A stretch of 64,000 bases of DNA from Phycisphaerae bacterium (lineage in GTDB: Bacteria; Planctomycetota; Phycisphaerae; UBA1845), in the NCBI GenBank assembly GCA_022072505.1, contig JAJVHU010000022.1:1-64000 (forward strand), written 5' to 3'. Positions within the stretch are counted from its first letter, which is position 1, and each line of letters opens with the position of its first letter. The notes beneath the pieces are model-generated. The model saw only the letters and a list, made by a program, of their open reading frames with translations, was not told the origin of the DNA and made no database searches. Positions 48,929 through 57,760 of the stretch are shown here, piece after piece. Position numbers and translations under genes: made by a program.

Positions 48929-50433
48929 CCGTACTCTTCTAGGTGGTATATGCCTGATGTCAGCATCTTCCAAAGCAGCGTCGCCGCGAAGAACACCTCC
49001 CGGTCGAGCTGTTTCAGCTTCTCAATCTCTTCGATACTCTGCCCGGTACCAATCACGTACGCAACCCACTGGCGCATGTCGTCGGTCTTAAGCGCGTCCT
49101 TCAACTCGGCTGTCGTCGCCCTGGCACCGCGACGAAGAGCAAATGCCACGGCTGGCCGTGCCATGTCGCCAACTTGCTTGAAGAGTTCGACGGTGGGCAT
49201 TCGGTGCTCTCGCGCCAACTTCGTGAGGGCGCGAGCCGCCTCGACGCGAATCTCCTCCCGGCGGGCGGTGAACGCGTCCGCCAACGCACTCATCGCCTCT
49301 ACGCTTCGATGCTCGCCCAATGCCCATGCTGCTCCCGCGCGGACATCTACATGCTCATCCTCTTGTTGCAGCTTCGAAACGAGCAAGTCGCGCGACCGTG
49401 CGTCTCGCACTTCCGCAAGGACGATGCAACACTCCAATCGGTTCTCGGCAAATTGGTCGCCGATCGTATTCTCGAAGAAGCCCCATCCCGCAGAGCTCCC
49501 GTGTCGCGATAGGCTGGCGGCTGCTTCCAGGCGGACGAAGACGTGTTCATTGGCGTCACTAAGACGAATTCCCAGTGCCTCGTCGATGTTCGATCCAGTG
49601 AACCCCGACAACGCCTTTGCCGCTGCAAAGCGGACGCGCTCGTTCGACGATCGAAGCTCGTCAATGTAGTGATTCGCGCCGACCCGCGCTCCAACCGGCA
49701 CCGCTCGGACAACCGGGACGACGCTCGCGAGTACCTGCCCCTCGACCACAGGTTCGGCTACCCTGACCTGAAGCGTCAAGGCGATTCCGCCCTTTCTCGT
49801 GAGCTTGTAGGGGATCTTTCGGTTGTCACCGTCTCGTTTGAAGACGAACCTTTCTGAAGTCCCCTCGACTACCTCGCCATTGGAACCGGCGACGACCACC
49901 GGCCAGACAACTTGTTTCTCAGAACCCTGCGAAGCGGCTTTTGCGTCGGTCACCTGGGTCATTCCACCCTCGAATGCGCTTTTGAGGTCGCCAACGCGTA
50001 CGTACTGGATCAGCGGTAGCACCTCCCAGTCGATGATGCGCGCACCGACTAGACGGCATACGGGAAACGCCATGTAGTCGTTGTCGCTCAACCCATAGGA
50101 CCACTGCCGCTCCGCTTTACCGGTCGAATGCGACCCACTGATACGAAACTCGCTCTTGGCGCGAACCTCGACCCGCGTAGCGTCGTTTACGCAGAGCACG
50201 TCCGGAACGCGCCACCCCTTAATGCGCGTACTTTTCCAGAGCTTGAAATCATCCGAGCCACGCTCAAGAATGAGGGGCTCGTGTCCCTGGTTGCGAAGGT
50301 TCTGTACTACGGCGCGCACGCCCGCAGCGCCCATCGAAATGTATGCGAGAAACTCCTTATCACTCTTGAATGAGTGTTTCTTCTGAGGCTCCGCCTCGCC
50401 AGCATTATTGTCTACCTCGATCGCCATGAACAT
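48925..50433 (-). CDS. HEAT-repeat protein with possible N-terminal PD-(D/E)XK nuclease domain
   Basis: A 502-residue protein. The first 180 residues read like a restriction-type fold: LILERGSDDFKLWKSTR then RVPDVLCVNDATRVEVRAK, with PD at 77-78, Glu89 and Lys93. The usual E-x-K reads E-V-R, with the lysine two residues on, so activity is uncertain. From about residue 255 to 480 the chain is a HEAT/Armadillo solenoid (RFAAAKALSGF, VRLEAAASLSRHG, VRAGAAWALGEHR, VEAARALTKLA). It overlaps the methyltransferase start, so it is the natural candidate for the restriction partner. Two ATGs (50433, 50427) are possible starts. Confidence 0.72.
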   Translation of the reverse strand: MFMAIEVDNNAGEAEPQKKHSFKSDKEFLAYISMGAAGVRAVVQNLRNQGHEPLILERGSDDFKLWKSTRIKGWRVPDVLCVNDATRVEVRAKSEFRISGSHSTGKAERQWSYGLSDNDYMAFPVCRLVGARIIDWEVLPLIQYVRVGDLKSAFEGGMTQVTDAKAASQGSEKQVVWPVVVAGSNGEVVEGTSERFVFKRDGDNRKIPYKLTRKGGIALTLQVRVAEPVVEGQVLASVVPVVRAVPVGARVGANHYIDELRSSNERVRFAAAKALSGFTGSNIDEALGIRLSDANEHVFVRLEAAASLSRHGSSAGWGFFENTIGDQFAENRLECCIVLAEVRDARSRDLLVSKLQQEDEHVDVRAGAAWALGEHRSVEAMSALADAFTARREEIRVEAARALTKLAREHRMPTVELFKQVGDMARPAVAFALRRGARATTAELKDALKTDDMRQWVAYVIGTGQSIEEIEKLKQLDREVFFAATLLWKMLTSGIYHLEEYG

Positions 50434-50438
50434 TTTCT

Positions 50439-51071
50439 CTAAGCCGTTAGGCTGCGGAAGTCCCCGCCGGGGTATTGGTCGTTGCCCTTGAGGGCGATGC
50501 GGTTGGCCTTGTTCTTCTTGAGGAAGAGCTTGACGTCTTCGATGTCGGCCGCGCCGTCGTTGTTCTCGTCCTTGACGTGATCGACGATGACGGCGATGGC
50601 CTTGGGCTTCTTGCGATGGCCGTTGCCCGCGTTGTATTCGTCGAAGAGCGTCATCTGCCCGGCGAGGGGCGAGCCGTCGTAGCTGGTGCAGATGAGCCGC
50701 TTTAGCCTTAGCTTGTTGAAGTTGGCGGCGAAGACCTTGAAGAAGTTGCTCTCGAACGGGTCGTCGCAGTTGCAGTAGACGGTCTTGCCGCGGAAGGTGT
50801 CGGGGTCGAACTCAAGGCAGGCTTCGACTTCCTTCTGGATGTCGACGTACTGGGTGTGGAACTCGTCCTGCCTGGCGGCCTTGGCGGCGCTGAGGCTGCG
50901 GTTGAGCGGGGTTCCCGTCGCTTTAGTCCCTTCCAGGAGGCGCAGGCTGACGCGGGCTGAACCGTGACGCCGTTGGGCGCCGGAAGCAGCAGACACGGGA
51001 GGTTCGGCGTCATGCGCTTGGCGCCTTCCTGCGCGTGTCATCGACCTGGCTTTTTTCCTGCGGGCAGCCAT
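50439..51071 (-). pseudogene. Truncated M.EcoRI-type adenine methyltransferase
   Basis: A 210-residue frame. From about residue 57 it matches the N-terminal half of the EcoRI-family adenine methyltransferase: LNRSLSAAKAARQDEFHTQY, then EACLEFDPDTFRGKTVYCNCDDPFESNFFKVFA, LKRLICTSYD and finally QYPGGDFRS. Family members continue with the ADIVVTNPPFSLF catalytic region. Here the frame stops two codons after DFRS (LTA then stop), so catalysis should be lost. It lies directly upstream of the HEAT-repeat gene; the missing half and the DUF262 part of the next gene are absent. Confidence 0.75.
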
Positions 51072-51097
51072 GTTAAGGCAAGGTTAGCCCATCCTCG

Positions 51098-51559
51098 TTG
51101 GGCGTCAAGCGTGGCGGTGTCGCGTGCTTGGCCGCGGCCGCGGCGCAGGTTGTCGGCCGCAGCGGAGACGGCGGGATCGACGGCGTCATTCCCGAGGATC
51201 GCGTTGGCTTGGACAGGGTCTATGTGGAGGCCAAGAAGTGGGACAGCGGAGTCGGGCCTGATGAAATCCGAAAGTTCGTCGGCTCGCTGGGTGAGCAGAA
51301 GGGGGTGAGCAGAAGGGTGAGCAGAAGAAAGAATCTCGCGGGCCAAAGCCCGTTGAAGAACTCGCGATCGGCTTTCGTGATCCCGGTTTTTCCCAGCGAA
51401 ATTCGCCTCCCGGAGGGAGGCGTTACCCGTTTTCAACGGACTGCTAAAGCCCGCGGCTCGGATTTGAAATGTCACAGCGGCGTGTTCATCACGAGTGGTT
51501 CATTCACAAGTGGCTCGCGACCGCAGGTCTCATGGCGCGGATATCTGGTTCGACGATGA
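51098..51559 (+). pseudogene. Mrr-type restriction nuclease fragment split by a family B element
   Basis: VVGRSGDGGIDGVIPEDRVG then LDRVYVEAKKW and VGPDEIRKFVGSLGEQKG is the catalytic core of Mrr-type type IV endonucleases (D-x-GID, E-A-K). The expected next piece, GVFITSGSFT, appears only after about 150 foreign bases. These are three GTGAGCAGAAG repeats and then a family B element at 51346-51443. The frame happens to stay open across the insert. The N-terminal DNA-binding region and the true C-terminus are missing. Mrr cuts modified DNA, which fits the defence content of this island. Confidence 0.75.
51346..51443 (+). mobile_element. Family B repeat element inside the Mrr fragment
   Basis: 98 bases nearly identical to the reverse complement of 12765-12863, with ends AGCCCGTTGAAGAAC and TTTTCAACGGACTG. 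Its position between two parts of a known protein core makes it an insertion. Confidence 0.82.
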
Positions 51560-51889
51560 TCCGCGCATCGGCCGCGAGGCCCGCGAGGAGGCCGCCCGGT
51601 TCAACGAGATCCTGATCTGCCCGGTCGCCACGGACGCGAAGGGCCAGGCGTCAATCGAGGCGACGATCAAGCTCGATTATGCAAACGGCACGGGCAAGGT
51701 TTCAAGGTGACGGGCGTTTCGTTCAGCGCTGCGGCGTCAGGGAGCGAGCCGCAGTCGCGCCGTGCCGCAACCGGTTCCGGACGACGGCGGACGCATCACC
51801 GCTGTGTGCGGGTCGCTTGCTGATGCGCGCGGCTCTGCGAATCAAACTTTACCAGCCCCGACCGGCGGGGCGGGATCGCGGAAGCCGAC
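51560..51889. other. Remnant-like stretch without a recognised gene
   Basis: 330 bases between the Mrr fragment and the permease gene. A short plus-strand frame (51495-51710, including the segment EEAARFNEILICPVATDAKG) has coding flavour but no family I know; it may be the tail of another broken gene. Confidence 0.4.
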
Positions 51890-52993
51890 TCAGGTCCGCA
51901 CCCGGTCCATCAACACCATCGCCACCGGACCGAACACGATGATCGGCAACCACGCCGGCAGCGCCGAATTGACGCCGGGGAGAATGCTCTGGCAGGTGAA
52001 CGTCGCCGCGTAACACGTCCCGCAGCACGCCAGGCACCACGTCGCGTCGCGCAGGATGTACAACGGCGACCGGTTCAGGAAAAACGGCAGCCCCAGCAGC
52101 AGCAGCACGAGGTTCACGATCGGCGTCGTCACCCGCACGTGTCCCGCCTGTTGCACCTGCGCCAGGTTCGGCGGCGACGACCCCTCCAGCGCGCGCAGTT
52201 GCGTCAGACTCAAATACCGGATCCACTGCTCGGACTGGCGCAACTGGATCGACGGCGGATCCAGCGACGTCTCCAGCCAGTGAATCTGCGCGAGCGTCTG
52301 CCGACCGCGCGGTCCGGGCAGCGACGCATCCGCCTTCTCCACCGCCCGCTCACGCCCGCGGTTCAGCTTCCACCGCCCGCCGTGCGGGTGACCGGGGATC
52401 GCCTCCCATGTCGCGGTGTCCGCCTCGACCAGCCGAGACAGCGCCCCCTCCTCATCCCGGCTCAGCGCCACCAGGCGGCGAAGCTCTCCGGCCGCGGGGA
52501 TAAACTCCAACCCCGACAGCAGCGTCCCGTCCGCGTCGCGCATCAGCGCCACCGAGTATCCCCGCAACGTCCCCACCTCGTCGTGACGCCGCGCCAGCAG
52601 ATGCGCCACGCGCGGGATCAGAACCTCCGTGTCCACCACCAGCAGCGAGGTCGTCAGCGCTCCGAACACCAGGATCGGCGCCGCCACCCGGTACAGCGAA
52701 ACCCCCGAGGCGAGGATCGCCGTCAGCTCATTGAAATGCCGCATCCGCGCCACCGTCATCACGCACGCGAAAAGCGTGATGACCCCCGAAAGCTGCGAGA
52801 AATAAAGCAACAACCCGGGCAGGTAATAATCCGCGATGTTCCGCAGCAGGACGCCGACCGACGGACCGTGCTCCGTGAACTCGTCAAGGTTCACGAACAA
52901 GTCCATCACCACGTAAAGCCCGATCATCACGCCGAGCGACACGACGTAATTGAACGCCAGCATCCGCAGAATGTAACGATCCAGTATCGACAA
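51890..52993 (-). CDS. LptF/LptG family permease (second of pair)
   Basis: A 367-residue inner-membrane permease of the YjgP/YjgQ family, half of the LptB2FG exporter that extracts lipopolysaccharide for transport to the outer membrane. Six hydrophobic segments flank a periplasmic beta-jellyroll-like middle. The N-terminus (MSILDRYILRMLAFNYVVSLG) and FNELTAILASGVSLYRVAAPIL are family-typical. The paired 543-residue gene lies 166 bases upstream on the same strand. Together they imply a diderm envelope with LPS. Which is LptF and which LptG cannot be fixed; this one is closer to LptG in length. Confidence 0.85.
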   Translation of the reverse strand: MSILDRYILRMLAFNYVVSLGVMIGLYVVMDLFVNLDEFTEHGPSVGVLLRNIADYYLPGLLLYFSQLSGVITLFACVMTVARMRHFNELTAILASGVSLYRVAAPILVFGALTTSLLVVDTEVLIPRVAHLLARRHDEVGTLRGYSVALMRDADGTLLSGLEFIPAAGELRRLVALSRDEEGALSRLVEADTATWEAIPGHPHGGRWKLNRGRERAVEKADASLPGPRGRQTLAQIHWLETSLDPPSIQLRQSEQWIRYLSLTQLRALEGSSPPNLAQVQQAGHVRVTTPIVNLVLLLLGLPFFLNRSPLYILRDATWCLACCGTCYAATFTCQSILPGVNSALPAWLPIIVFGPVAMVLMDRVRT

Positions 52994-53159
52994 GGGTTAC
53001 GCCGTCCGCGCCTCAGTCACTCGTGTCCCGAAACCCCGGGTCGTCTCAACGCCCGCGGCGTCGCAGGGGTTCACGGCGCACGTTCGCCCCCCGCGCCGCT
53101 TTGCAGCACGACCCTGATCGTCGCCCGCCCCGAAGGCGTGAACGCCTCCCGCGCTCCTC

Positions 53160-54791
53160 CTACCGGCGCACCCGACGCAGCAGGACGTAGGCGTCAAGCG
53201 CCGCGATCAGCCCCAGCCCCCCCCACATCACCGCCAGTCCCGCCGCCTCCGTCCCTGCGTTCTCCGTCAGTTGTTTGCCCATCAGGATCGTGACCAGCAC
53301 CAGCGCCCCCGGGATCATGCTGATCCCCACCGACACCAGAAGCTGCGACTGACTGAACACGATCCCCAGCCCCGCCGCAAGCAGCGCCAGCACGAACACG
53401 CTCACCGTGAACGTCAGACGCTGGTGAATCACGCCCGTGATCTTCCGGCCGGTCGCCGATATCTCCTCCGCCAGCGCCGCCTGCTGCCGGCCGACGCGCG
53501 GATCCAGGTTCGCCGTCAGCGACGGATCCAGCAGTTCCTCGTCGCTCATCGCCATCGTCGATCTCACCCCCTCCGCCGGCAACGTCGCGGGCTTCAGACG
53601 ATAGGTGTCTCTCGGCACGGCGCCGCGCGCCTCACGATCGCCGGCCGTCGCACGCACGTCGCCGTAAAGGTCCACGCGGATGCGGCAGTCCGACAGGCGC
53701 TCCGCCGGCGTCACTTCGATCGTCCCCCGGTCCGACGTGATCCGCCGCCGCTCTCCGCCGACCGTCTCGACGACCTCCACCGCCGTCAAGGTCACAGACC
53801 CGTCCGCGTTTCGCGTCACCGCGGAGCCCGGCGCCGCGCCCCCCCGAACCCGAACCTCGTAACGCAGGTCGGGCAGGTCGAGACGCACCGTCCCGCCTTC
53901 CTCCAACGACTTCGCCAGCGCCCGCGCCGCCGCATCTCGTCCGACCAGCACCCGGAAGGCCTCGATCATCTCCCGAACTTCCACCCACGCCGACGGATGA
54001 CGCCGATAGTGCAGCAGATCCCCCAGGTTCAGGAACTTGATCCGCGGCGGAAGCGAGATCGGCACGCTCATCGGCTCGATCCGCTGATGCTGCTCCGAAA
54101 AAAACTGGTTCGCCTCGCGGTCGAAAAAGTGCGTGTCCCACATGTCCCCCGAGAGTTGCGGCACGGACCCGCTCCGATCGATCTGAAAGTCCACCCGTGC
54201 CGCCGTCCCCACGCGACTGACCTCTTCGTCGCCCATCTCCAGGAACGCCACCCCCGACAACACCAGCTTCGTCACCTCGCCCTCCGCCGGCGGGATGTCG
54301 AACGCGTCCGTGTAAAGCCGGTAGCGGCTCAACCCCGGAAGACCTCGCCCTGGCTGGTTCAGCCGCTTCTTCAGCAAAGCGGGGATGTCCGCCCCGACGA
54401 TCTGATCCAGATTGCGGACCAGCGACGGGATCAGGAAATTCAGGCACCCGAACGTCACCGTCGCCGACAACCCCGCCAGCGCGATCGTCGGCGTCAGCAG
54501 GCGCAGCAGGTTGATCCCGCTCCCCCGGCACGCCGTCAACTCGTTGTCCGCCGCCAGCCGCCCGTAAGTCGCCGCCGCGCTGTACATCGTCGCCAGCGGC
54601 AGCGTCAGCGTCGCCGCCACCGGAAGCACCAGCATCATCAGGTGCGCCAGATCCTCGACGCTCACCTCGTCAAGCCGGATCATGTTCAGGACGCCGCCGC
54701 CCATGCTGAGCACCGCCGTCAGACCCGCCAGCGTCAGCAGAAACGTCTTCCCGATTTCACGCAGAACGTAAAACTGAAGCGTCTTGAGCAT
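53160..54791 (-). CDS. LptF/LptG family permease (first of pair)
   Basis: A 543-residue permease of the same family as its downstream neighbour, longer because of an enlarged periplasmic domain (about residues 110-430). N-terminal segments (FYVLREIGKTFLLTLAGLTAV, NELTACRGSGINLLRLLTP) and three C-terminal hydrophobic helices are clear. It contains a DELLDPSLTANLDP stretch before the last membrane segments. It should form a heterodimer with the 367-residue permease in the LPS exporter. Its ATG abuts the heptad repeat at 54791-54849, so the leader is repeat DNA. Confidence 0.85.
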   Translation of the reverse strand: MLKTLQFYVLREIGKTFLLTLAGLTAVLSMGGGVLNMIRLDEVSVEDLAHLMMLVLPVAATLTLPLATMYSAAATYGRLAADNELTACRGSGINLLRLLTPTIALAGLSATVTFGCLNFLIPSLVRNLDQIVGADIPALLKKRLNQPGRGLPGLSRYRLYTDAFDIPPAEGEVTKLVLSGVAFLEMGDEEVSRVGTAARVDFQIDRSGSVPQLSGDMWDTHFFDREANQFFSEQHQRIEPMSVPISLPPRIKFLNLGDLLHYRRHPSAWVEVREMIEAFRVLVGRDAAARALAKSLEEGGTVRLDLPDLRYEVRVRGGAAPGSAVTRNADGSVTLTAVEVVETVGGERRRITSDRGTIEVTPAERLSDCRIRVDLYGDVRATAGDREARGAVPRDTYRLKPATLPAEGVRSTMAMSDEELLDPSLTANLDPRVGRQQAALAEEISATGRKITGVIHQRLTFTVSVFVLALLAAGLGIVFSQSQLLVSVGISMIPGALVLVTILMGKQLTENAGTEAAGLAVMWGGLGLIAALDAYVLLRRVRR

Positions 54792-54849
54792 ATTGCCTAT
54801 TGCCTGTTGCCTATTGCCTATTGCCTATTGCCTGTTGCCTATTGCCTGT
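54791..54849. repeat. Heptad repeat, TTGCCTA/TTGCCTG type
   Basis: About eight imperfect seven-base units fill the gap between the permease start and the end of the DUF2961 gene. The stop codon of the DUF2961 gene (TAG at 54841-54839) is formed by the repeat. The minus-strand orientation matches the copy at 41771. Confidence 0.9.
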
Positions 54850-56902
54850 CCCCCTCCCGCGCCGCCTCCAGCCTCACATAATCCAGCCCGAACATGTACT
54901 TCACCACGGCCTTCTCGTTCGCTCCGACGACCTCGACGGCAAGTTGATTCTCCCCCTGCCGCAGTTCGAACCGCCCCAGCCGAATCTCCTCGGAGACGAT
55001 CACGCCGTTGTTGTAGAAGTCGATCGGCTCGCCCGCCTTCGCGTCGTTCACATGAAGCTGATGCACGCCGTAATCGGCGGCCTTGACGAAACGCCCGATG
55101 ATCTCATACGCCCCCGCATTCGGCGCGGTGAAGGAGAGCACCAGCTTGTCGCCGACTTTGTGCCCTTCGCGCCACCACAGATGCGCGTCGTTGCTCGTGC
55201 CCCAGATGTTCTGCGGCTCGGCCGCGCCCGCCTTCTCGACGATCGTCATCTCCTCGCCCTCGATCGCCCCCGGCGTGCGCGGCGGGACATAAGGCGGAAT
55301 CTCGCGCACGACGAGGTCCGCCGGATCCAGCGGAGGGAACCCGTCCGTCGCGCCGGGCTTCGCATACCAATACGCGGTCACGGCCAGGTCCACGTCGGTT
55401 TCCTTGTTCCAGTGCCAAAGCTCCATGTCGAACCTGAAGCTCTTCTCGAAGGGAATCTTGTCGAGAATGTGCCAGCGGTTGACCGTGGTATGCCCGTAAT
55501 TGTAAGGCCCGTCGCATCGCGGCTGATTGTGATAAGCATGTTGGAACGGCACGTTGCAGCACCAGGCGTAGCCGAAGTAGTCCTCCGTGCCCGTCCCGAA
55601 GTGCGACGGGAACGCCTCGCCGTCCACGTAGATCTTCTCATCCCCCTCGCCCCACCACTCGCGCACCGGGTTGGCGATGCTGAACGCCGCTCCGACGAAG
55701 ACGCCCTGACCGGTCACCGTCAGGTAGTTCCAGTCGATCTTCGGCATCGTCGGCACGCCGCGCTGAATGCGCGTCTTGGCGTGGAAGTGCATCGAGTCGT
55801 TGGTCCACTCAATGTAACTGTCCACCAGCGAGCAATAAAGCGTAACAGGCTTGTCGCCAAGGTTCTGAAAGCTGATCTGTATTCGGTTCTTGTAGGGCAT
55901 CACCCAGTCCGATCGCATACGCCGGTCATCGCCGACAACGCTGCTCGGCAAACTGATGTAAGTTGTGCCCGTCGGTCCGCAACCGAAAAAATCAGTCAGA
56001 GGCGCAAGAACAGTTTCCTTCCCGTCAAACATAATTCGCAGAAGGACGTGGCGGGCGTACGCGAAATCCTCCGGCTTTCCAAGTGTGATCTGGAAATCGT
56101 TGACCGCGCCGGATTGCGTCGATTCCCAAGCGATGCTCGGGGGACCATGAGGATGGAGCTGCGCTTCAAAGTGCCGCTTCCCAAATCCGCATCCCGGAAT
56201 CAGCCAAACGTAGGAGCTATCCAGATAGTCGGCGCAGCTGGATATGTAGTTATAGCTCGGCCAGGTGTCGCTCTCACGCGTGGGAAGCTCAGTCACCCTA
56301 ATCGTCTTGAGCGGGGTGTTGCTCGGATACGTGCGGTAATTGACATGATAATAAAACTCCTTCTCATCGCACGTCACCTTGCAATGCTTCGCATACGGGA
56401 TCGGGAAATAACTGTTCCATCCGCGGCTGCGTTCGCCGGAGATCGGCGACGGATTCCACGGGAGCTTGCCGCCGAGGAAATCCTGCATCGGGCATTCAAT
56501 CTCCGGCTTCTCGTTTCCGTCGAGATAGATGCGCAGCGTCCCCTTCGGGTTCGCCGACCAGATGCGCACGATCGCGCCGGGTCCGGCCATGTCCGCCATC
56601 ACGTACTCGGTTCGCTCGCCGACCTTCTCCTCGCGGATGAACTGTCCCCAGTCTCCGTTGGCGAACCACGTCTCGGCGTCGTCCGGCCTCACGGATGCGC
56701 GGTCGTAGCTGGAGAATTGCTTGCACGTGAACGGCGGATCGGGGTATTGCGCCAGCGCCCGCAGGTCCGTCATCTCGCGCAACAGCGACGGCGTCGTCAC
56801 CCCCTTCGAGGTTCCCGCGCATCCGCCCGCCAGCAGCGCCAGCACCGCCGATCCGATCCCCGCACAACCAAGCCCGCGATGCGCCGAAGATGGCAGACTC
56901 AT
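54839..56902 (-). CDS. DUF2961 (GH172-like) lipoprotein
   Basis: A 687-residue exported protein. The ATG at 56902 has an AGGGGA site and a signal with lipobox LLAGGC. The conserved DUF2961 double jellyroll follows: FTCKQFSSYDRASVR, GPGAIVRIWSANPKGTLRIYLDG, PIPYAKHCKVTC and GTGTEDYFGYAWCC. DUF2961 proteins include the GH172 glycoside hydrolases (fructosidases, arabinofuranosidases) that act as oligomers. The last 130 residues form a separate jellyroll-type carbohydrate-binding-like domain (FVKAADYGVHQLHVNDAKAG). Likely a polysaccharide-processing protein. The true 3' end has been replaced by heptad repeat, adding GDRQ. Confidence 0.85.
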   Translation of the reverse strand: MSLPSSAHRGLGCAGIGSAVLALLAGGCAGTSKGVTTPSLLREMTDLRALAQYPDPPFTCKQFSSYDRASVRPDDAETWFANGDWGQFIREEKVGERTEYVMADMAGPGAIVRIWSANPKGTLRIYLDGNEKPEIECPMQDFLGGKLPWNPSPISGERSRGWNSYFPIPYAKHCKVTCDEKEFYYHVNYRTYPSNTPLKTIRVTELPTRESDTWPSYNYISSCADYLDSSYVWLIPGCGFGKRHFEAQLHPHGPPSIAWESTQSGAVNDFQITLGKPEDFAYARHVLLRIMFDGKETVLAPLTDFFGCGPTGTTYISLPSSVVGDDRRMRSDWVMPYKNRIQISFQNLGDKPVTLYCSLVDSYIEWTNDSMHFHAKTRIQRGVPTMPKIDWNYLTVTGQGVFVGAAFSIANPVREWWGEGDEKIYVDGEAFPSHFGTGTEDYFGYAWCCNVPFQHAYHNQPRCDGPYNYGHTTVNRWHILDKIPFEKSFRFDMELWHWNKETDVDLAVTAYWYAKPGATDGFPPLDPADLVVREIPPYVPPRTPGAIEGEEMTIVEKAGAAEPQNIWGTSNDAHLWWREGHKVGDKLVLSFTAPNAGAYEIIGRFVKAADYGVHQLHVNDAKAGEPIDFYNNGVIVSEEIRLGRFELRQGENQLAVEVVGANEKAVVKYMFGLDYVRLEAAREGDRQ

Positions 56903-57262
56903 GTGATCCCCTTTCCGAAACGAACGCGCCTTGCGATCTTCGCGACCGAAACCGCCGAACCCGCAGCCGGACCTGACCCCGGTCTGTGCGGTCCTCGCTT
57001 CCGTCGAGGCTGCACTCGCGCTCGCGTCTGCCGACGCCGTGTTCACCCTCGGCGCGACCGCGCCACCGCCGCCGTCTCTGCGACCGTCGTTCGCGTCCTT
57101 GTCGTCCTGTTGTACTACGATCGCCCAGGCCTGACCACCAGCCGCGGCGCTCCGCCGCGCCGCGTCGCTCGGACCGCGGGTTCACCCATCGCTTGACGGC
57201 GCCGGCGAGACCGGGATAAGTTCCTCCACGGACCGGACACGGGGAAACAGGGGAGGCGAATC
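56903..57262. other. Divergent intergenic region
   Basis: 360 bases between the DUF2961 gene and the ABM gene. A GGGGAGG ribosome binding site lies before 57263. A possible GGCGCCGGCGAGACCGG hairpin precedes it at about 57190. No other feature was recognised. Confidence 0.4.
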
Positions 57263-57619
57263 ATGATCACCGTCGGGATGAACTACGATATACTTCCGGG
57301 CAAGGAGCGGCAGTTCGAGCAGGTCTTCGACAAGGTGCTCGGCGTCATGAAGGGCATGAGCGGGCACAAGGAGTCGCACCTCTACCGCAACGTCGCCGCG
57401 CCGCAGTCCTACCTCATCATCTCCGAGTGGACCGACCCGCAGGCGTTCCAGGGCTTCATCGCCTCGGAACAGTTCCGCAACGTGGCCAACTGGGGCAAGG
57501 AGCAGATCCTCGCCTCACGCCCCAGGCACGAGATCTACGGGATGGAGTCGAACACCCCCGCCGCCCCGGCCGCATCGCCCCCGCCGCCCGCAGCAGGCCG
57601 CTGCCCCGTCGCGCATTAG
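57263..57619 (+). CDS. ABM-domain (antibiotic biosynthesis monooxygenase-like) protein
   Basis: A 118-residue dimeric alpha/beta barrel-type protein of the ABM/IsdG superfamily, which includes cofactor-free monooxygenases and haem-degrading enzymes. The domain covers residues 1-98: ITVGMNYDILPGKERQFEQVF, SHLYRNVAAPQSYLIISEWTD, FQGFIASEQFRNVANWG. The last 20 residues are Ala/Pro and end in GRCPVAH. The stop TAG overlaps the first base of a family A element (GACGC...), so the C-terminus was probably set by insertion of that element. No haem-binding histidine could be confirmed. Confidence 0.85.
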   Translation: MITVGMNYDILPGKERQFEQVFDKVLGVMKGMSGHKESHLYRNVAAPQSYLIISEWTDPQAFQGFIASEQFRNVANWGKEQILASRPRHEIYGMESNTPAAPAASPPPPAAGRCPVAH

Positions 57620-57695
57620 ACGCGGTTGCAAAACCGCCGTGCGGACGGGAAAAAGAACGCTTCCTACGGGCGCGGCTCGGTTTTGAAACAGTGTC
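57619..57695. mobile_element. Family A repeat element, reverse orientation
   Basis: 77 bases between TTA flanks, from GACGCGGTTGCAAAACC to CGGTTTTGAAACAGTGTC. The core (AAGAACGCTTCC, ACGGGCGCGGCTCGG) is the reverse complement of the copies at 16078 and 32161. Confidence 0.85.
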
Positions 57696-57760
57696 TTAGC
57701 GTTCGCCGCGGCAGGTGACGCAGGTCGGACCTGAATCGGGGGCAGGTCGGGTTTCAAAGC

